64,000 nt of DNA, taken from contig CAIYPF010000056.1 of the NCBI GenBank assembly GCA_903928015.1, positions 1 to 64,000 on the forward strand, read 5' to 3'. The notes under the pieces were generated by a model. The model ran no database searches, was not told the DNA's origin, and saw only the letters and a program-made list of their open reading frames with translations. How positions within the stretch are numbered: the stretch's first letter is position 1; each line of letters begins with the position of its first letter. A program made the position numbers and the translations under genes. Positions 49,499 to 58,000 of this stretch are shown here, in pieces. This DNA is from an uncultured Gammaproteobacteria bacterium. GTDB lineage: Bacteria; Pseudomonadota; Gammaproteobacteria; Pseudomonadales; UBA5518.

Positions 49499-50611
49499 AT
49501 GCGTCACCACTTCGCAACATCGTTTCGCGCGGCGCTCGTAGCTGCGGCGCTCCTGCCCATGCTGCTCGCAGGCTGTGCCAAGCCCGCGAAGGATTACATG
49601 GCCATCCCCAACCGCCCCAACCAGGTCAGCCTGATCGATCTGGAAGAGCGCAAGGTCGTGCGCACCTGCCCTCTGCCCGGGCGCTACGGTTCCGGCACCT
49701 TGCAGATGTCGCCCGACAAGCGCACGGCCTATGTGCTCAGCAACCAGTTCGAAAACATCTACGGCGTCAACCTCGATACCTGCGAGATCACCTTCTCGGC
49801 GATCCAGAGCGAGGGCAACACCCGCATCAAGACCACCGCCGCCTTTGCTGTAAGCGCGGACGGCACAGAACTTTATGTGCACCAGAATCCTTCACTGCTT
49901 CTGCGTGACCGTTACGAGGTACAGGAACCACGCGTAGCGGTCTACCGCATCGCCGACGGGCTGAAGGCCAAACCGGTACGCAGCTTCCCGGCCCCGCGCC
50001 AGGTGATCCTCATGCAGACGGATGCCAAGGGCACGCTCTATCTCGCGGGCCGGGACATCTACACGATGGACACCGCCACGGGCGCTTACAGCGTGAAGCT
50101 GGAGAGCCAGACCCGGAAGGAAGCCCGCTACGGTCAGCGCGACGTGCTCTCGATCTGGCCGCTCGGACAGCAGTCAAACGAGTTCATCCGCATGTACACC
50201 GTGCAGCGTTTTGCCGATGAAACCAGAAAGCCGGAAACCGCGGAGTTGATGTGGGGCTACGAGCGCATCGATCTTGCCACTGGCGAGGCGACCACACGTG
50301 ATTTCGGTCCGCTGAACGTGGTGCTCTTCTCCGGCATGACGCGCCCGCACCACCCGAACGAAATGTTCGGCGCGCTCTCGCAGCTGCAGAAATTCGATGT
50401 CGAGAAACAGCAGCTGATCAAAAGCGTGGATCTTGAGCACAGCTACTACTGCGTGAACTTCTCTACCGACGGTTCCAAGGTCTATCTCTCCGGCACCTTC
50501 AACGACATCGTGATCTACGACGCCGAAACACTGGAGAAGCTCGGCAATATCCAGCTCCCCGGCGGCGACATGTCCCTCGCCACCGCGCAGGTCTTCCCAC
50601 GCGCCCCGTAG
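49499..50611 (+). CDS. qhpB: QHNDH beta subunit (beta-propeller)
   Basis: The 370-residue beta subunit forms a seven-bladed propeller around the gamma subunit. A lipobox-like LLAG-C26 ends a hydrophobic signal, so it may be a lipoprotein or simply secreted. Repeated blade segments such as AYVLSNQFENIYGVNLDT, VYLSGTFNDIVIYDAETLEKLGNIQLPGGDMS (motif ends) are visible. Its TAG stop lies inside the first of three REP-like repeats. Confidence 0.95.
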   Translation: MRHHFATSFRAALVAAALLPMLLAGCAKPAKDYMAIPNRPNQVSLIDLEERKVVRTCPLPGRYGSGTLQMSPDKRTAYVLSNQFENIYGVNLDTCEITFSAIQSEGNTRIKTTAAFAVSADGTELYVHQNPSLLLRDRYEVQEPRVAVYRIADGLKAKPVRSFPAPRQVILMQTDAKGTLYLAGRDIYTMDTATGAYSVKLESQTRKEARYGQRDVLSIWPLGQQSNEFIRMYTVQRFADETRKPETAELMWGYERIDLATGEATTRDFGPLNVVLFSGMTRPHHPNEMFGALSQLQKFDVEKQQLIKSVDLEHSYYCVNFSTDGSKVYLSGTFNDIVIYDAETLEKLGNIQLPGGDMSLATAQVFPRAP

Positions 50612-50742
50612 GAGCGGGCCATGCCCGCGACGTCCCTGAAGGCTGCTTTCGCGCGCGTGTCGCGCTCCTACCGCGCTCCGGTAGGAGAGGGCCATGCCCG
50701 CGACCTTCTGCCTCACCCGTAGGAGCGGGCCATGCCCGCGAC
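50608..50742. repeat. REP-like palindrome cluster (three direct copies, one inverted remnant)
   Basis: A 24-base unit beginning GTAGGAGCGGG and ending ATGCCCGCGAC occurs at 50608-50631 and 50719-50742. A one-base variant lies at 50681-50704. An inverted remnant lacking the loop is at 50659-50671 (GTCGCGCTCCTAC). The unit has the GTAG head and GC-rich imperfect palindrome of REP elements. The cluster fills the qhpB-qhpF gap, and the first copy includes the qhpB stop codon. A fifth, perfectly inverted copy is at 57355-57378. Confidence 0.88.
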
Positions 50743-50768
50743 CTCCGCTTGTTTGAAGTCCCGGCACA

Positions 50769-52412
50769 ATGAACCCCGCTGAACTGCTACGCCCGCACCG
50801 GACAGCGATCGGCGGCCTCGTCCTGCTGTCGCTGGGCGTCTCGTCGCTCGCCCTCGCGCAACCCTGGCTGACCAAACTTCTTATCGACGAAGGCCTTCTG
50901 GCAAAAGACTTCGATGCCGTGCTGCGCTGGGCGCTCGCGCTGCTCGGCGTATCGGTGCTCGCCTCTCTCGCAACGGGCTTCAACCGCTGGTGCTACACGC
51001 GCCTCTCCGGACGCATCCTCTTCGCACTGCGCGAGCGCGTGTATGCACACCTGCAGCGCCTCTCCCCCGCCTTCTACGCACGCAACCGCGGCGGCGACAT
51101 CCTCGCCCGCCTGGACGGCGACGTGGCCGAAATCCAGCGCTTCGCGCTCGACAGCCTGTTCGCCGGCGTCAGCGGGGTATTCGGCCTGATCGGCACGCTC
51201 AGCTTGATGCTGATGCTGAGCCCCGCGCTCTCGCTGCTGGCGCTCGCGGTGGTGCCGCTCGAGTGGTTCTGGCTGCGCGCAATGCGAGCCCGTGTGCGCG
51301 AGCGTGCTGGCGAAGTGCGCGCCAACGCGTCCGACATCTCTGCCTTCCTGGTAGAGACACTGCCCGCGATGAAACAGATCCAGGCAGCGGCGGCCACGGC
51401 GCGGGAGCGCGAGCGGCTTGGCCGCCTCAACACGGCCTATCTCGCAGGGCTGCTGCGCCTGCAACTCACCGAGTTTGCTACGGCGGCCGTGCCGCAAGGC
51501 CTGAGCTCCGTCGCGCGCGCGGGGGTCTTCGTCGCAGGCGGATGGGAGGTGGTGAACGGGCGCATGGCACTCGGCTCTCTGATCGCCTTCGCGAGCTATC
51601 TGGGCATGGCGATGGGCCCCGTGCAGAGCCTGCTCGGCGTGTACATGGGCTTCAACCGCGTCAAGGTAAGCCTGGATCGCGTGCGCCATCTGACCGATGC
51701 GCAACCCGACGTCGCGGACACAGGTTCGCACCCGCCACCGTCCCGCCCTCCTCTCATCCGTTTCGAGAACGTCGGCTTCGGCCATGGCAGTGGAGATCCG
51801 CTGCTGCGCGATATCAGCCTCGATATCCCTCCGGGCAGCAGGGTCGGTCTCTGCGGACCCTCGGGAAGCGGCAAGACCACGCTCGCGGATCTTCTGCTGC
51901 GCCACTTCGACCCGCAGTCCGGCCGCATCCTGCTCGACGGCACGGACCTGCGTGAGCATGCCCTGGAACCGTGGCGCAGGCGCGTGGCACTGGTGAGCCA
52001 GGAGGTCGTGCTGTTCCGTGGCTCGATACTCGAGAACCTGCGTCACGCGAACCCCGCGGCGAGCGAGCAGGAGGCGCAGGCCGCAGTGGGCCGCGCCCAG
52101 TTGCAGGACTTCGTCTCACGGCAGCCTGAGGGCATCCACACCCAGATCGGCGAGCGCGGCGCGCGGCTCTCGGGCGGAGAACGCCAGCGCCTCGCCATCG
52201 CGCGTGCGCTGCTGCAGGACCCTCTCCTGCTGATCCTTGACGAAGCCACCTCCGCACTCGATCCGGCTACCGAGCAGGAACTGCTCACGGCGCTGGACGG
52301 GCTTTTCCCCGGGGTCACGCGCATCGTGGTGAGTCACAGGGAAAAACCGTTGGAAACGGCCGACATCCTGCTCGAACTGCGCGACGGCGCGTTGCGCCGG
52401 ATGGACGCATGA
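50769..52412 (+). CDS. qhpF: ABC transporter required for QHNDH assembly
   Basis: A 547-residue half-transporter: six hydrophobic segments in about residues 15-300, then an ATPase domain with Walker A GPSGSGKTT (about 364-372), signature LSGGERQR (about 467) and Walker B LLILDEATSALD (about 487). In Paracoccus the QhpF transporter is needed to export the modified gamma subunit, which has no ordinary signal. It overlaps qhpE by four bases. Confidence 0.93.
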   Translation: MNPAELLRPHRTAIGGLVLLSLGVSSLALAQPWLTKLLIDEGLLAKDFDAVLRWALALLGVSVLASLATGFNRWCYTRLSGRILFALRERVYAHLQRLSPAFYARNRGGDILARLDGDVAEIQRFALDSLFAGVSGVFGLIGTLSLMLMLSPALSLLALAVVPLEWFWLRAMRARVRERAGEVRANASDISAFLVETLPAMKQIQAAAATARERERLGRLNTAYLAGLLRLQLTEFATAAVPQGLSSVARAGVFVAGGWEVVNGRMALGSLIAFASYLGMAMGPVQSLLGVYMGFNRVKVSLDRVRHLTDAQPDVADTGSHPPPSRPPLIRFENVGFGHGSGDPLLRDISLDIPPGSRVGLCGPSGSGKTTLADLLLRHFDPQSGRILLDGTDLREHALEPWRRRVALVSQEVVLFRGSILENLRHANPAASEQEAQAAVGRAQLQDFVSRQPEGIHTQIGERGARLSGGERQRLAIARALLQDPLLLILDEATSALDPATEQELLTALDGLFPGVTRIVVSHREKPLETADILLELRDGALRRMDA

Positions 52413-53071
52413 TCCGGGTAGGCATCGCCGACAGCGGCGTGGACGGGCCGGCACGCAAGAGCGTGATCGCCCGCGCGGATTTCGGCTTCAGCGGCAAGCC
52501 CGGCACGCTCCAGGATGCGCCGCGCGATCGCGCCGGGCACGGCAGCGCGATCGCGGCGGTGATCGCGGGGATCGAGGGCGTGGAGTTGCTGGATGCGCGC
52601 ATCTTCGACGCGGAACTGCGCACCAGCGCCGCGCAGGCCGCAGCCGCGATCGACTGGCTCGTGACGCAGGGCGCCCGGATTCTCAACCTGAGCTTCGGCC
52701 TGCGCGAAGACCGCGCGCTGCTGCGCGAGGCATGTGCACGCGCGATCGATGCGGGCGTGTTGCTGGTGGCCTCGTCTCCGGCGCGCGGGGCCTCGGTGTT
52801 TCCCGCGTCATACCCCGGCGTGCTGCGCGCCACGGGAGACGCCCGCTGCGCTCCTGGCGAAACATCCTGGTTGGGCACGCAGCAGGCCGATGCCGGCGCC
52901 GCGGTGCGCACGCCATGCGGCAAGGTGGCAGGTGCCAGCGCGGGCTGCGCCCATGTCAGCGCGGCGCTGACCAGATTGATGCTCCAGCAGCCCTCTGCAG
53001 GCCGGGAGGAACTGCTGGACGCCTTCAGGCGCGGAGCGCACTACCACGGTGCGGAACGGCGCACGCAATAA
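52409..53071 (+). CDS. qhpE: Subtilisin-like protease that removes the QhpC leader
   Basis: A 220-residue short subtilase without a signal peptide or propeptide, so cytoplasmic. The triad is visible as D8 (GIADSG), H44 (AGHGS) and S177 (GASAGCAH, in place of GTSMAAP). In QHNDH systems QhpE cuts the 28-residue leader after QhpD modification. The oxyanion asparagine region reads ASSPARG, which is not canonical. The ATG overlaps the qhpF stop. Confidence 0.93.
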   Translation: MIRVGIADSGVDGPARKSVIARADFGFSGKPGTLQDAPRDRAGHGSAIAAVIAGIEGVELLDARIFDAELRTSAAQAAAAIDWLVTQGARILNLSFGLREDRALLREACARAIDAGVLLVASSPARGASVFPASYPGVLRATGDARCAPGETSWLGTQQADAGAAVRTPCGKVAGASAGCAHVSAALTRLMLQQPSAGREELLDAFRRGAHYHGAERRTQ

Positions 53072-53170
53072 CCCGGGCAGGAACCCAGGCGCGCCGAGTG
53101 CTGCGCCATCGTTCCATGATCGACAAAATGTCGGCATGCTTGGCCCCGATCCTCTCCCGGAAGCAATCCC

Positions 53171-54421
53171 ATGAAACGCCGCGACATGATCCGCACCGCC
53201 GTGGGTGCCGCAACCGTTCTGGCAGCAGCCGCTGAAGCCGCCTCCGCCGTGCAGACACCGACGGCTGCCGCGAGCAACGGCATCGCCGATGTCGCCGTGA
53301 TCGGCGCTGGCGTCTTCGGCGTGTGGACCGCCGAACACCTGCTGCGCGCGGGGCGCTCGGTAGTGCTGCTCGATGCCTGGGGGCCGGGACACAGCCGCGC
53401 GACCTCGGGCGGCGAGACGCGCCTGATCCGCATGAGCTACGGCGCGAACGAGCTCTACACGCGCTGGACGATACGGGCGCTGGAGGAGTGGAAAGCACTC
53501 GGCAGGGACTGCGGAGAACCGATCTTCAACCGCACGGGCGTGCTGCGCATGGGCCCGGCCGGATTTCCCTACATCACGGAGTCCGAGAAAACCCTCAAAA
53601 CACTCGGCGTGCCCTTCGAGCATCTGGACGCCGCAGCGCTCGCGCAGCGTTTTCCGCAGATCGGCATGGAGCAACTGGGGGCAGGACTGTTCGAGCCCGA
53701 CAGCGGCGTGTTGCTCGCACGTCGTGGCATACAGGCCGCTGCAGAGCGCTGCAGCAAACAAGGGGCCATCGTGCGGGTCGATGCCGCGCTGCCGCCCACG
53801 GGGCGCGGTGAAGTCCGGGAGCTCTCCACCGCCTCGGGCGCCAGCGTCCGCGCCAGGCAATTCGTGTTCGCGTGCGGGCCGTGGCTGCCGAAGCTGTTTC
53901 CCGAACTCCTCGGCAAACTCATCACGGTGCCGCGAGCCGAAGTTTTTTTCCTGGGACTGCCGGGCGGAGACCGGCGCTTCGCGGCGCCTGACATGCCGGG
54001 CTGGATCGACGAGACCTCCGACACCTACGGCACACCCGATATCGAGTACCGCGGCTTCAAGGTCGGCATTGATCCGCCCCGCGCCCCCTTCGACCCCGAC
54101 ACCGCCGTGCGCGTGGTCTCGGAGGAATCCATCGCGCGCATGCGCGCCTATGTGCGCAAACGCTTCCCGTCACTCGCCGAAGCGCCGATCGTCGAGACAC
54201 GCGTCTGCCAGTACGAAGAGACAGCGAGCGGCGATTTCCTGATCGACCGGCACCCGGATTTCGGCAATGTGTGGATCGCCGGTGGCGGCTCCGGGCACGG
54301 CTTCAAACTGGGGCCATCGGTGGGCCAATACGTGGCCGAGCGGGTCTTGCGCGGCGACGCGCCTGACACGCGTTTTGCCATAGCCACACATCAGCGCGGA
54401 GCCCGCCGCGCAGTGGATTGA
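53171..54421 (+). CDS. Exported sarcosine oxidase/N-methyltryptophan oxidase-like flavoprotein
   Basis: A 416-residue FAD-dependent amine oxidase of the monomeric sarcosine oxidase (MSOX/SolA) type. VIGAGVFG (44-51) binds FAD. The segment RVCQYEETASGDFLIDRHP puts C346 at the place of the cysteine that binds FAD covalently in MSOX, and GSGHGFKLGPSVG follows as in the family. Unlike SolA it begins MKRRDMIRTAVGAATVLAAAAEAAS, a twin-arginine-like export signal. It may therefore oxidise or N-demethylate amines in the periplasm beside QHNDH. It lies 99 bases after qhpE. Confidence 0.85.
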   Translation: MKRRDMIRTAVGAATVLAAAAEAASAVQTPTAAASNGIADVAVIGAGVFGVWTAEHLLRAGRSVVLLDAWGPGHSRATSGGETRLIRMSYGANELYTRWTIRALEEWKALGRDCGEPIFNRTGVLRMGPAGFPYITESEKTLKTLGVPFEHLDAAALAQRFPQIGMEQLGAGLFEPDSGVLLARRGIQAAAERCSKQGAIVRVDAALPPTGRGEVRELSTASGASVRARQFVFACGPWLPKLFPELLGKLITVPRAEVFFLGLPGGDRRFAAPDMPGWIDETSDTYGTPDIEYRGFKVGIDPPRAPFDPDTAVRVVSEESIARMRAYVRKRFPSLAEAPIVETRVCQYEETASGDFLIDRHPDFGNVWIAGGGSGHGFKLGPSVGQYVAERVLRGDAPDTRFAIATHQRGARRAVD

Positions 54422-54429
54422 AGGCGCTG

Positions 54430-55224
54430 TCAGCCCGCGTCCATCCACTCGGGCAGCGTGGCCAATTGCGGCCGGAACCACGCGATCATCCTGCCGCAAG
54501 GTGGTGCCACCGCCCCCTCGGCCCACGGCGCCATTCCGTGTAGCAGCTGCCGGTGGAACAGGCATGCCTCGCCAGGCTGGAGTTCCAGTACGACACGCGG
54601 GCAGCGCGCGAATACCTCCCTTCGCGCATCGGCATAGAGGGCTGTGAGATCAATCTCTGCCCACCGCTCGGGCGCCACGCCGCAAAAGGCACGCAAGAAG
54701 GTCTCGCGCATGATCGTGTGGGAGCCTTCCCACACCACCGTGGGTGAGGCGCCGCCCTGACCCGTCGCAAGCGGCAAGCCGAGAATCCACGCGTGCGGCT
54801 CACGCAGAAAACGCTGCCTGGGCGCGCCCTCCGCCAGCAGGCCGTCGACGTGCGCGGCATCACGGTCACGGCGGAACGCGAACGCCGCCTCGCTCTCCCC
54901 CTCCATGGGTTGCGGATATCCGGGGTAACAGATCGAGATCTGCGCACGGTGCAGGGGCAGCGCGGGCGAGATGTGCGCTCGTATGAACTCCCGTGCGGCG
55001 CCGGCAAGCGCGGGCCCGCATCCGACGCGGCCGTCGGCGTCATTCGGCAGCGCGTCAACGCCAACGAACCAGCTGCCTCCACAGCGAAGCCAGTGTGCAT
55101 TCGCAGGATCTGCGGCCGCATCGAGCGCCACCGGAAACGCATGCGCGGCCCAGGCAAGCACCGAGGACTCCGCAGGAAAACGCAGCCAGCCGCTATGGCG
55201 GAACAGTGCGACTGGATCCGTCAT
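54430..55224 (-). CDS. Putative Fe(II)/2-oxoglutarate-dependent dioxygenase
   Basis: A 264-residue protein with the facial-triad pattern of phytanoyl-CoA-dioxygenase-like enzymes: H125-x-D127 in DAAHVDGL, a distal histidine around H224-H229 in LFHRQLLHGMAPW, and an arginine after it (GRMIAWFRP) to hold 2-oxoglutarate. No signal peptide. It would hydroxylate an unknown substrate. The ATG at 55224 was preferred to a TTG at 55236; neither has a strong ribosome-binding site. It sits in a three-gene minus-strand group with the FrnE-like gene and qhpG. Confidence 0.65.
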   Translation of the reverse strand: MTDPVALFRHSGWLRFPAESSVLAWAAHAFPVALDAAADPANAHWLRCGGSWFVGVDALPNDADGRVGCGPALAGAAREFIRAHISPALPLHRAQISICYPGYPQPMEGESEAAFAFRRDRDAAHVDGLLAEGAPRQRFLREPHAWILGLPLATGQGGASPTVVWEGSHTIMRETFLRAFCGVAPERWAEIDLTALYADARREVFARCPRVVLELQPGEACLFHRQLLHGMAPWAEGAVAPPCGRMIAWFRPQLATLPEWMDAG

Positions 55225-55247
55225 GGATGACTGCAAGAAGCTCTGGC

Positions 55248-55913
55248 TCAGGCAGGCTCAGATGCGATCCGGCGCAACGCCTGTTCGAAGACCTCCACCG
55301 GCTGACCGCCCGATATGAGGTACTTCTGGTTCACGATCACCGCGGGAACAGAGTTGATCCCGGCGCCCGTGAAGAATGCCTCGCGCTCGCGCACCTCGTC
55401 GGTGTACCGGCCGCTGCCCAGAACCTCCAGGGCCTCGACCGGATCGAGCCCTGCGCTGCCGGCCACACGTGCGAGTACCGCGTGGGAGGAAGGATCCTCG
55501 CCATCGCTGAAATAGGCTGCGAGCAGGGCTTTCTTCAGCGCTTGCTGCCGGCCGGCGGGCACCGTGCCGGGCTCTCCCGCCCAGTGCAGCAGACGGTGCG
55601 CGTCGAAGGTGTTGAAGATGCGATCGCGACCTTCCAGGCGGAAAACGAATCCCAGTTCGGCACCGCGCTCGCGGATGGTCTCGCGGATGGCGGCGTGCTG
55701 CTCGGGGGTGCTGCCGTACTTCTGCGCCAGATGCTCGGTGATGTCCTGGCCACCGGGAGGCATCTGCGGATTCAGCTCGAAAGGCTGCATATGGATATCG
55801 GCGCGCAATCCGCTACCGATGCGATCCAGCGCCTGCTCCAGCGCGCTCAAGCCGATGGCGCACCAGGGGCAGGAGATATCGGAGACGAAGTCGATGCGCA
55901 GCGTGGTGCTCAT
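55248..55913 (-). CDS. DsbA-family FrnE-like oxidoreductase
   Basis: A 221-residue cytoplasmic thioredoxin-fold protein of the FrnE group. The redox motif is C15-P-W-C18 in SDISCPWCAIG; FELNPQMPPGG and the cis-proline loop INSVPAVIVN are family marks. No signal peptide. It may reduce or isomerise disulfides; a role with the cysteine-rich gamma subunit is possible but not shown. It lies 31 bases downstream of qhpG on the minus strand. Confidence 0.9.
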   Translation of the reverse strand: MSTTLRIDFVSDISCPWCAIGLSALEQALDRIGSGLRADIHMQPFELNPQMPPGGQDITEHLAQKYGSTPEQHAAIRETIRERGAELGFVFRLEGRDRIFNTFDAHRLLHWAGEPGTVPAGRQQALKKALLAAYFSDGEDPSSHAVLARVAGSAGLDPVEALEVLGSGRYTDEVREREAFFTGAGINSVPAVIVNQKYLISGGQPVEVFEQALRRIASEPA

Positions 55914-55944
55914 GGGCAATACCCGGCAGGAAGTTTTCCGCAGT

Positions 55945-57297
55945 CTAGTGCGAAGAGTGCTCTCGCACAGCCTGGATCCCGTGACGATTGAACCAGGCCT
56001 GCACCTGCTGACGCTGGAGGGGTGCGGGAGCCGCCTCGGCGATTCTTGCCTCGAGCAGCGCTGCGCGCTCGGCGGGCGACTCGGGCAGATCGCGGAGCAA
56101 TGGCGCCACCGCCACGCCCTCGACACGCCAGACACCGAGCGGTTGCCCGGTGGTGAGCAGCACCTCGCGTTCACGGATGAGTCCGTCCTCGATCACCGGC
56201 CGCAGCGCCGCCCCCTCGATGCGTTCGGGTTGCACATGCGCGGCGAGCGCATCCGGCCAGAGTGAACGCTCTCGCCAGAAGGATGCGTCGGACCAGCGTG
56301 TTTCAGCGGCATGAAAGTCGCGCCCGATCCGCGCGAAACGCAGGAATGTTTCCTGGAGCCGCGACGAATGGAACGCCACCGCGAGTGCGGCATCGTCCGG
56401 CGCGCGGAGCAGCGTGTTGATCACGGCGGGCGCGGTTGTGGCAGACGAGAGTGACTGGAAGATTCCGTTGCCGGAGAGCGGGTCCACCGCCATGGCGGCG
56501 TCTCCCACGCGCAGGACCCCCCGCTCCCACGGACGGGCGTGGAGCATGGCGGTACTGGCGCGCGCTGCCGGCGGGCCCTCGGTCACGCAGCCCTCGAGCC
56601 ATGCAACAGCAGCGGGCAGCGCGGCAATGCGCGCCCGCGCCCAGTCCGCAAGCCCCGACCGCTTCGGCAGGCCGGGGGTATCTGCAGCCACGCACAGCTG
56701 CACGTAGCGTTGCCCGCCGGCGAGCCGCGCCAGCCAGACCCAGCCCTCGGCGCAGGCAAACACCGCAGAGCCGGGCTGGACCTCAGCCCCCCGCGCGCTC
56801 TGCAGCACCGCCAGCGTACCCGGACCGCGAAGCCCCACACCCCTGCCCTGCGGCGCCGCGCGCCCGCGCGCTTCCACCACCACGCGGGAGCGCAACACCG
56901 TGCCGTCTGCCAGCCGCAGGCCGGGTGTGTGCTCGTCGTGCAGCACAGCAGCAATGCGCGCCTCGAGCACGCGCACGCCGGACTGCTGAAGATCCTCAAT
57001 GAGCGCAGCGTCGAAGCCGGGACGCCAGAGCAGGCTCTCCATGTTCCTGGCGAGGCTCTCGCCGTTCCAGTCCACTACCCGCAGACCCGGCGGAGGAATC
57101 TGCTCCAGTGCCCTGCGAAAACCCGATTGCCGCAGCCCGTCGACCACGCGGCGGGAAATCCCTTCGCAGGCATCGAAGGGCCGCGGCACGCCCACCACAC
57201 AGACGCCATAGCCGAGCCGCGCGAGGCCGAGCGCTGTCGCAGCGCCTGCAGGTCCTGCGCCGGCGACGAGCACATCAGCATGAAGGGCGTGGGGCAA
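55945..57297 (-). CDS. qhpG: FAD-dependent monooxygenase for CTQ formation
   Basis: A 450-residue flavoprotein: DVLVAGAGPAGAAT (8-21) binds FAD and GVLRVGDAAMAVDPLSGNG (about 263-281) is the second FAD motif of the hydroxylase family. In QHNDH biosynthesis QhpG hydroxylates the gamma-subunit tryptophan that becomes CTQ. Here the start is uncertain: the first in-frame start codon is TTG at 57297, with no ATG upstream before non-coding sequence. The gene is on the opposite strand to qhpA-D-C-B-F-E, unlike the usual collinear order. Confidence 0.85.
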   Translation of the reverse strand: MPHALHADVLVAGAGPAGAATALGLARLGYGVCVVGVPRPFDACEGISRRVVDGLRQSGFRRALEQIPPPGLRVVDWNGESLARNMESLLWRPGFDAALIEDLQQSGVRVLEARIAAVLHDEHTPGLRLADGTVLRSRVVVEARGRAAPQGRGVGLRGPGTLAVLQSARGAEVQPGSAVFACAEGWVWLARLAGGQRYVQLCVAADTPGLPKRSGLADWARARIAALPAAVAWLEGCVTEGPPAARASTAMLHARPWERGVLRVGDAAMAVDPLSGNGIFQSLSSATTAPAVINTLLRAPDDAALAVAFHSSRLQETFLRFARIGRDFHAAETRWSDASFWRERSLWPDALAAHVQPERIEGAALRPVIEDGLIREREVLLTTGQPLGVWRVEGVAVAPLLRDLPESPAERAALLEARIAEAAPAPLQRQQVQAWFNRHGIQAVREHSSH

Positions 57298-57354
57298 AGG
57301 CGACGTCCGGGATTCAGGGGTTGGCGAATGGGGAGTCTAGCGCCAGTGCGTACC

Positions 57355-57378
57355 GTCGCGGGCATGGCCCGCTCCTAC
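57355..57378 (-). repeat. Inverted perfect copy of the REP-like unit
   Basis: The reverse complement of this segment is identical to the 24-base unit at 50608-50631 and 50719-50742 (GTAGGAGCGGG at one end, GCCCGCGAC at the other). It lies 58 bases upstream of the qhpG start. Confidence 0.9.
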
Positions 57379-57390
57379 AGAAATACCCGG

Positions 57391-57530
57391 CAGGAGAGGG
57401 CCATGCCCCGACCGAAAACCTCCACCGCAGGAGGGGGGCATGCCCCCGACCGAAAACCTCCACCACAGGAGGGGGCCATGCCCCCGACCGAAAACCCCCC
57501 ACCGCAGGAGGGGGCCATGCCCCCGATCGG
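57391..57530. repeat. Tandem array of variant REP units (37-39 bp period)
   Basis: Four head-to-tail copies begin at 57391, 57428, 57466 and 57505. Each has CAGGAGGGGGCCATGCCCCC (first copy shorter in G and C) followed by GACCGAAAAC and a CCACC-rich tail. The second copy contains a perfect 14-base palindrome GGGGGCATGCCCCC. The last copy runs up to the stop of the VOC-protein gene. Together with the perfect REP copy it fills the 235-base gap; no gene is seen there. Confidence 0.9.
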
Positions 57531-57532
57531 CA

Positions 57533-57991
57533 TCACTCGCTGAAATCGAGCGACATCCTGTTTCCGCCCATGTGCTCGAGCAGTTCGATCACATTGCCGA
57601 AGGGATCACGCCCGTAGGCAAAACGGTGCGGCGACTCACCGAAGGGCTGCGTGTTGAACGGCACACCGGCCGCAAGCAGCACGGCGTGATCCGCATCGAA
57701 GTCATCAGTGGCGAGGGCGATATGCGAGATGCCCGTGCGGTTCACCGGGCGCAGCGGATCGCCCGCTTCCCGCTCTTTGAATTCGAAGAACTCGATGCAG
57801 GAGTTGCCCTTGCGGAGCATGCGGATCTTGCACGCGGAATCGGCGAGCCCCAGCGCGCGGGCCATGGGCTCCCAGCCGCTCGGGAGTTCCGCATCCATCA
57901 CGACGCGGAAGCCAAGCACACCGCAGTAGAAATCGAGAGCCGTCTGCATATCGGGCACGGCGAGCGCGGGGTGGTGCAGACCAAGGATCAT
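57533..57991 (-). CDS. Glyoxalase/VOC-superfamily protein
   Basis: A 152-residue protein with two beta-alpha-beta-beta-beta repeats of the VOC fold. LHHPALAVPDMQTALDFYCGVLGF opens the first (about residues 5-28), GISHIALATDDFDADHAVL the second, and DPFGNVIELLE ends the metal site region. Such proteins are lyases, dioxygenases or isomerases; the substrate is unknown. It is the last gene of the mau/aau row, nine bases after the cytochrome c stop. Confidence 0.87.
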   Translation of the reverse strand: MILGLHHPALAVPDMQTALDFYCGVLGFRVVMDAELPSGWEPMARALGLADSACKIRMLRKGNSCIEFFEFKEREAGDPLRPVNRTGISHIALATDDFDADHAVLLAAGVPFNTQPFGESPHRFAYGRDPFGNVIELLEHMGGNRMSLDFSE

Positions 57992-58000
57992 GAGGTGAGC

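Noticed and set aside
50719-57378. Simple inversion between inverted REP copies as the cause of qhpG orientation
   Set aside because: Flipping the whole segment back would put qhpF and qhpE on the minus strand, so one inversion between these copies cannot restore the usual order.
57391-57530. CRISPR array
   Set aside because: Repeats abut with only a few variable bases and no distinct spacers; there are no cas genes.
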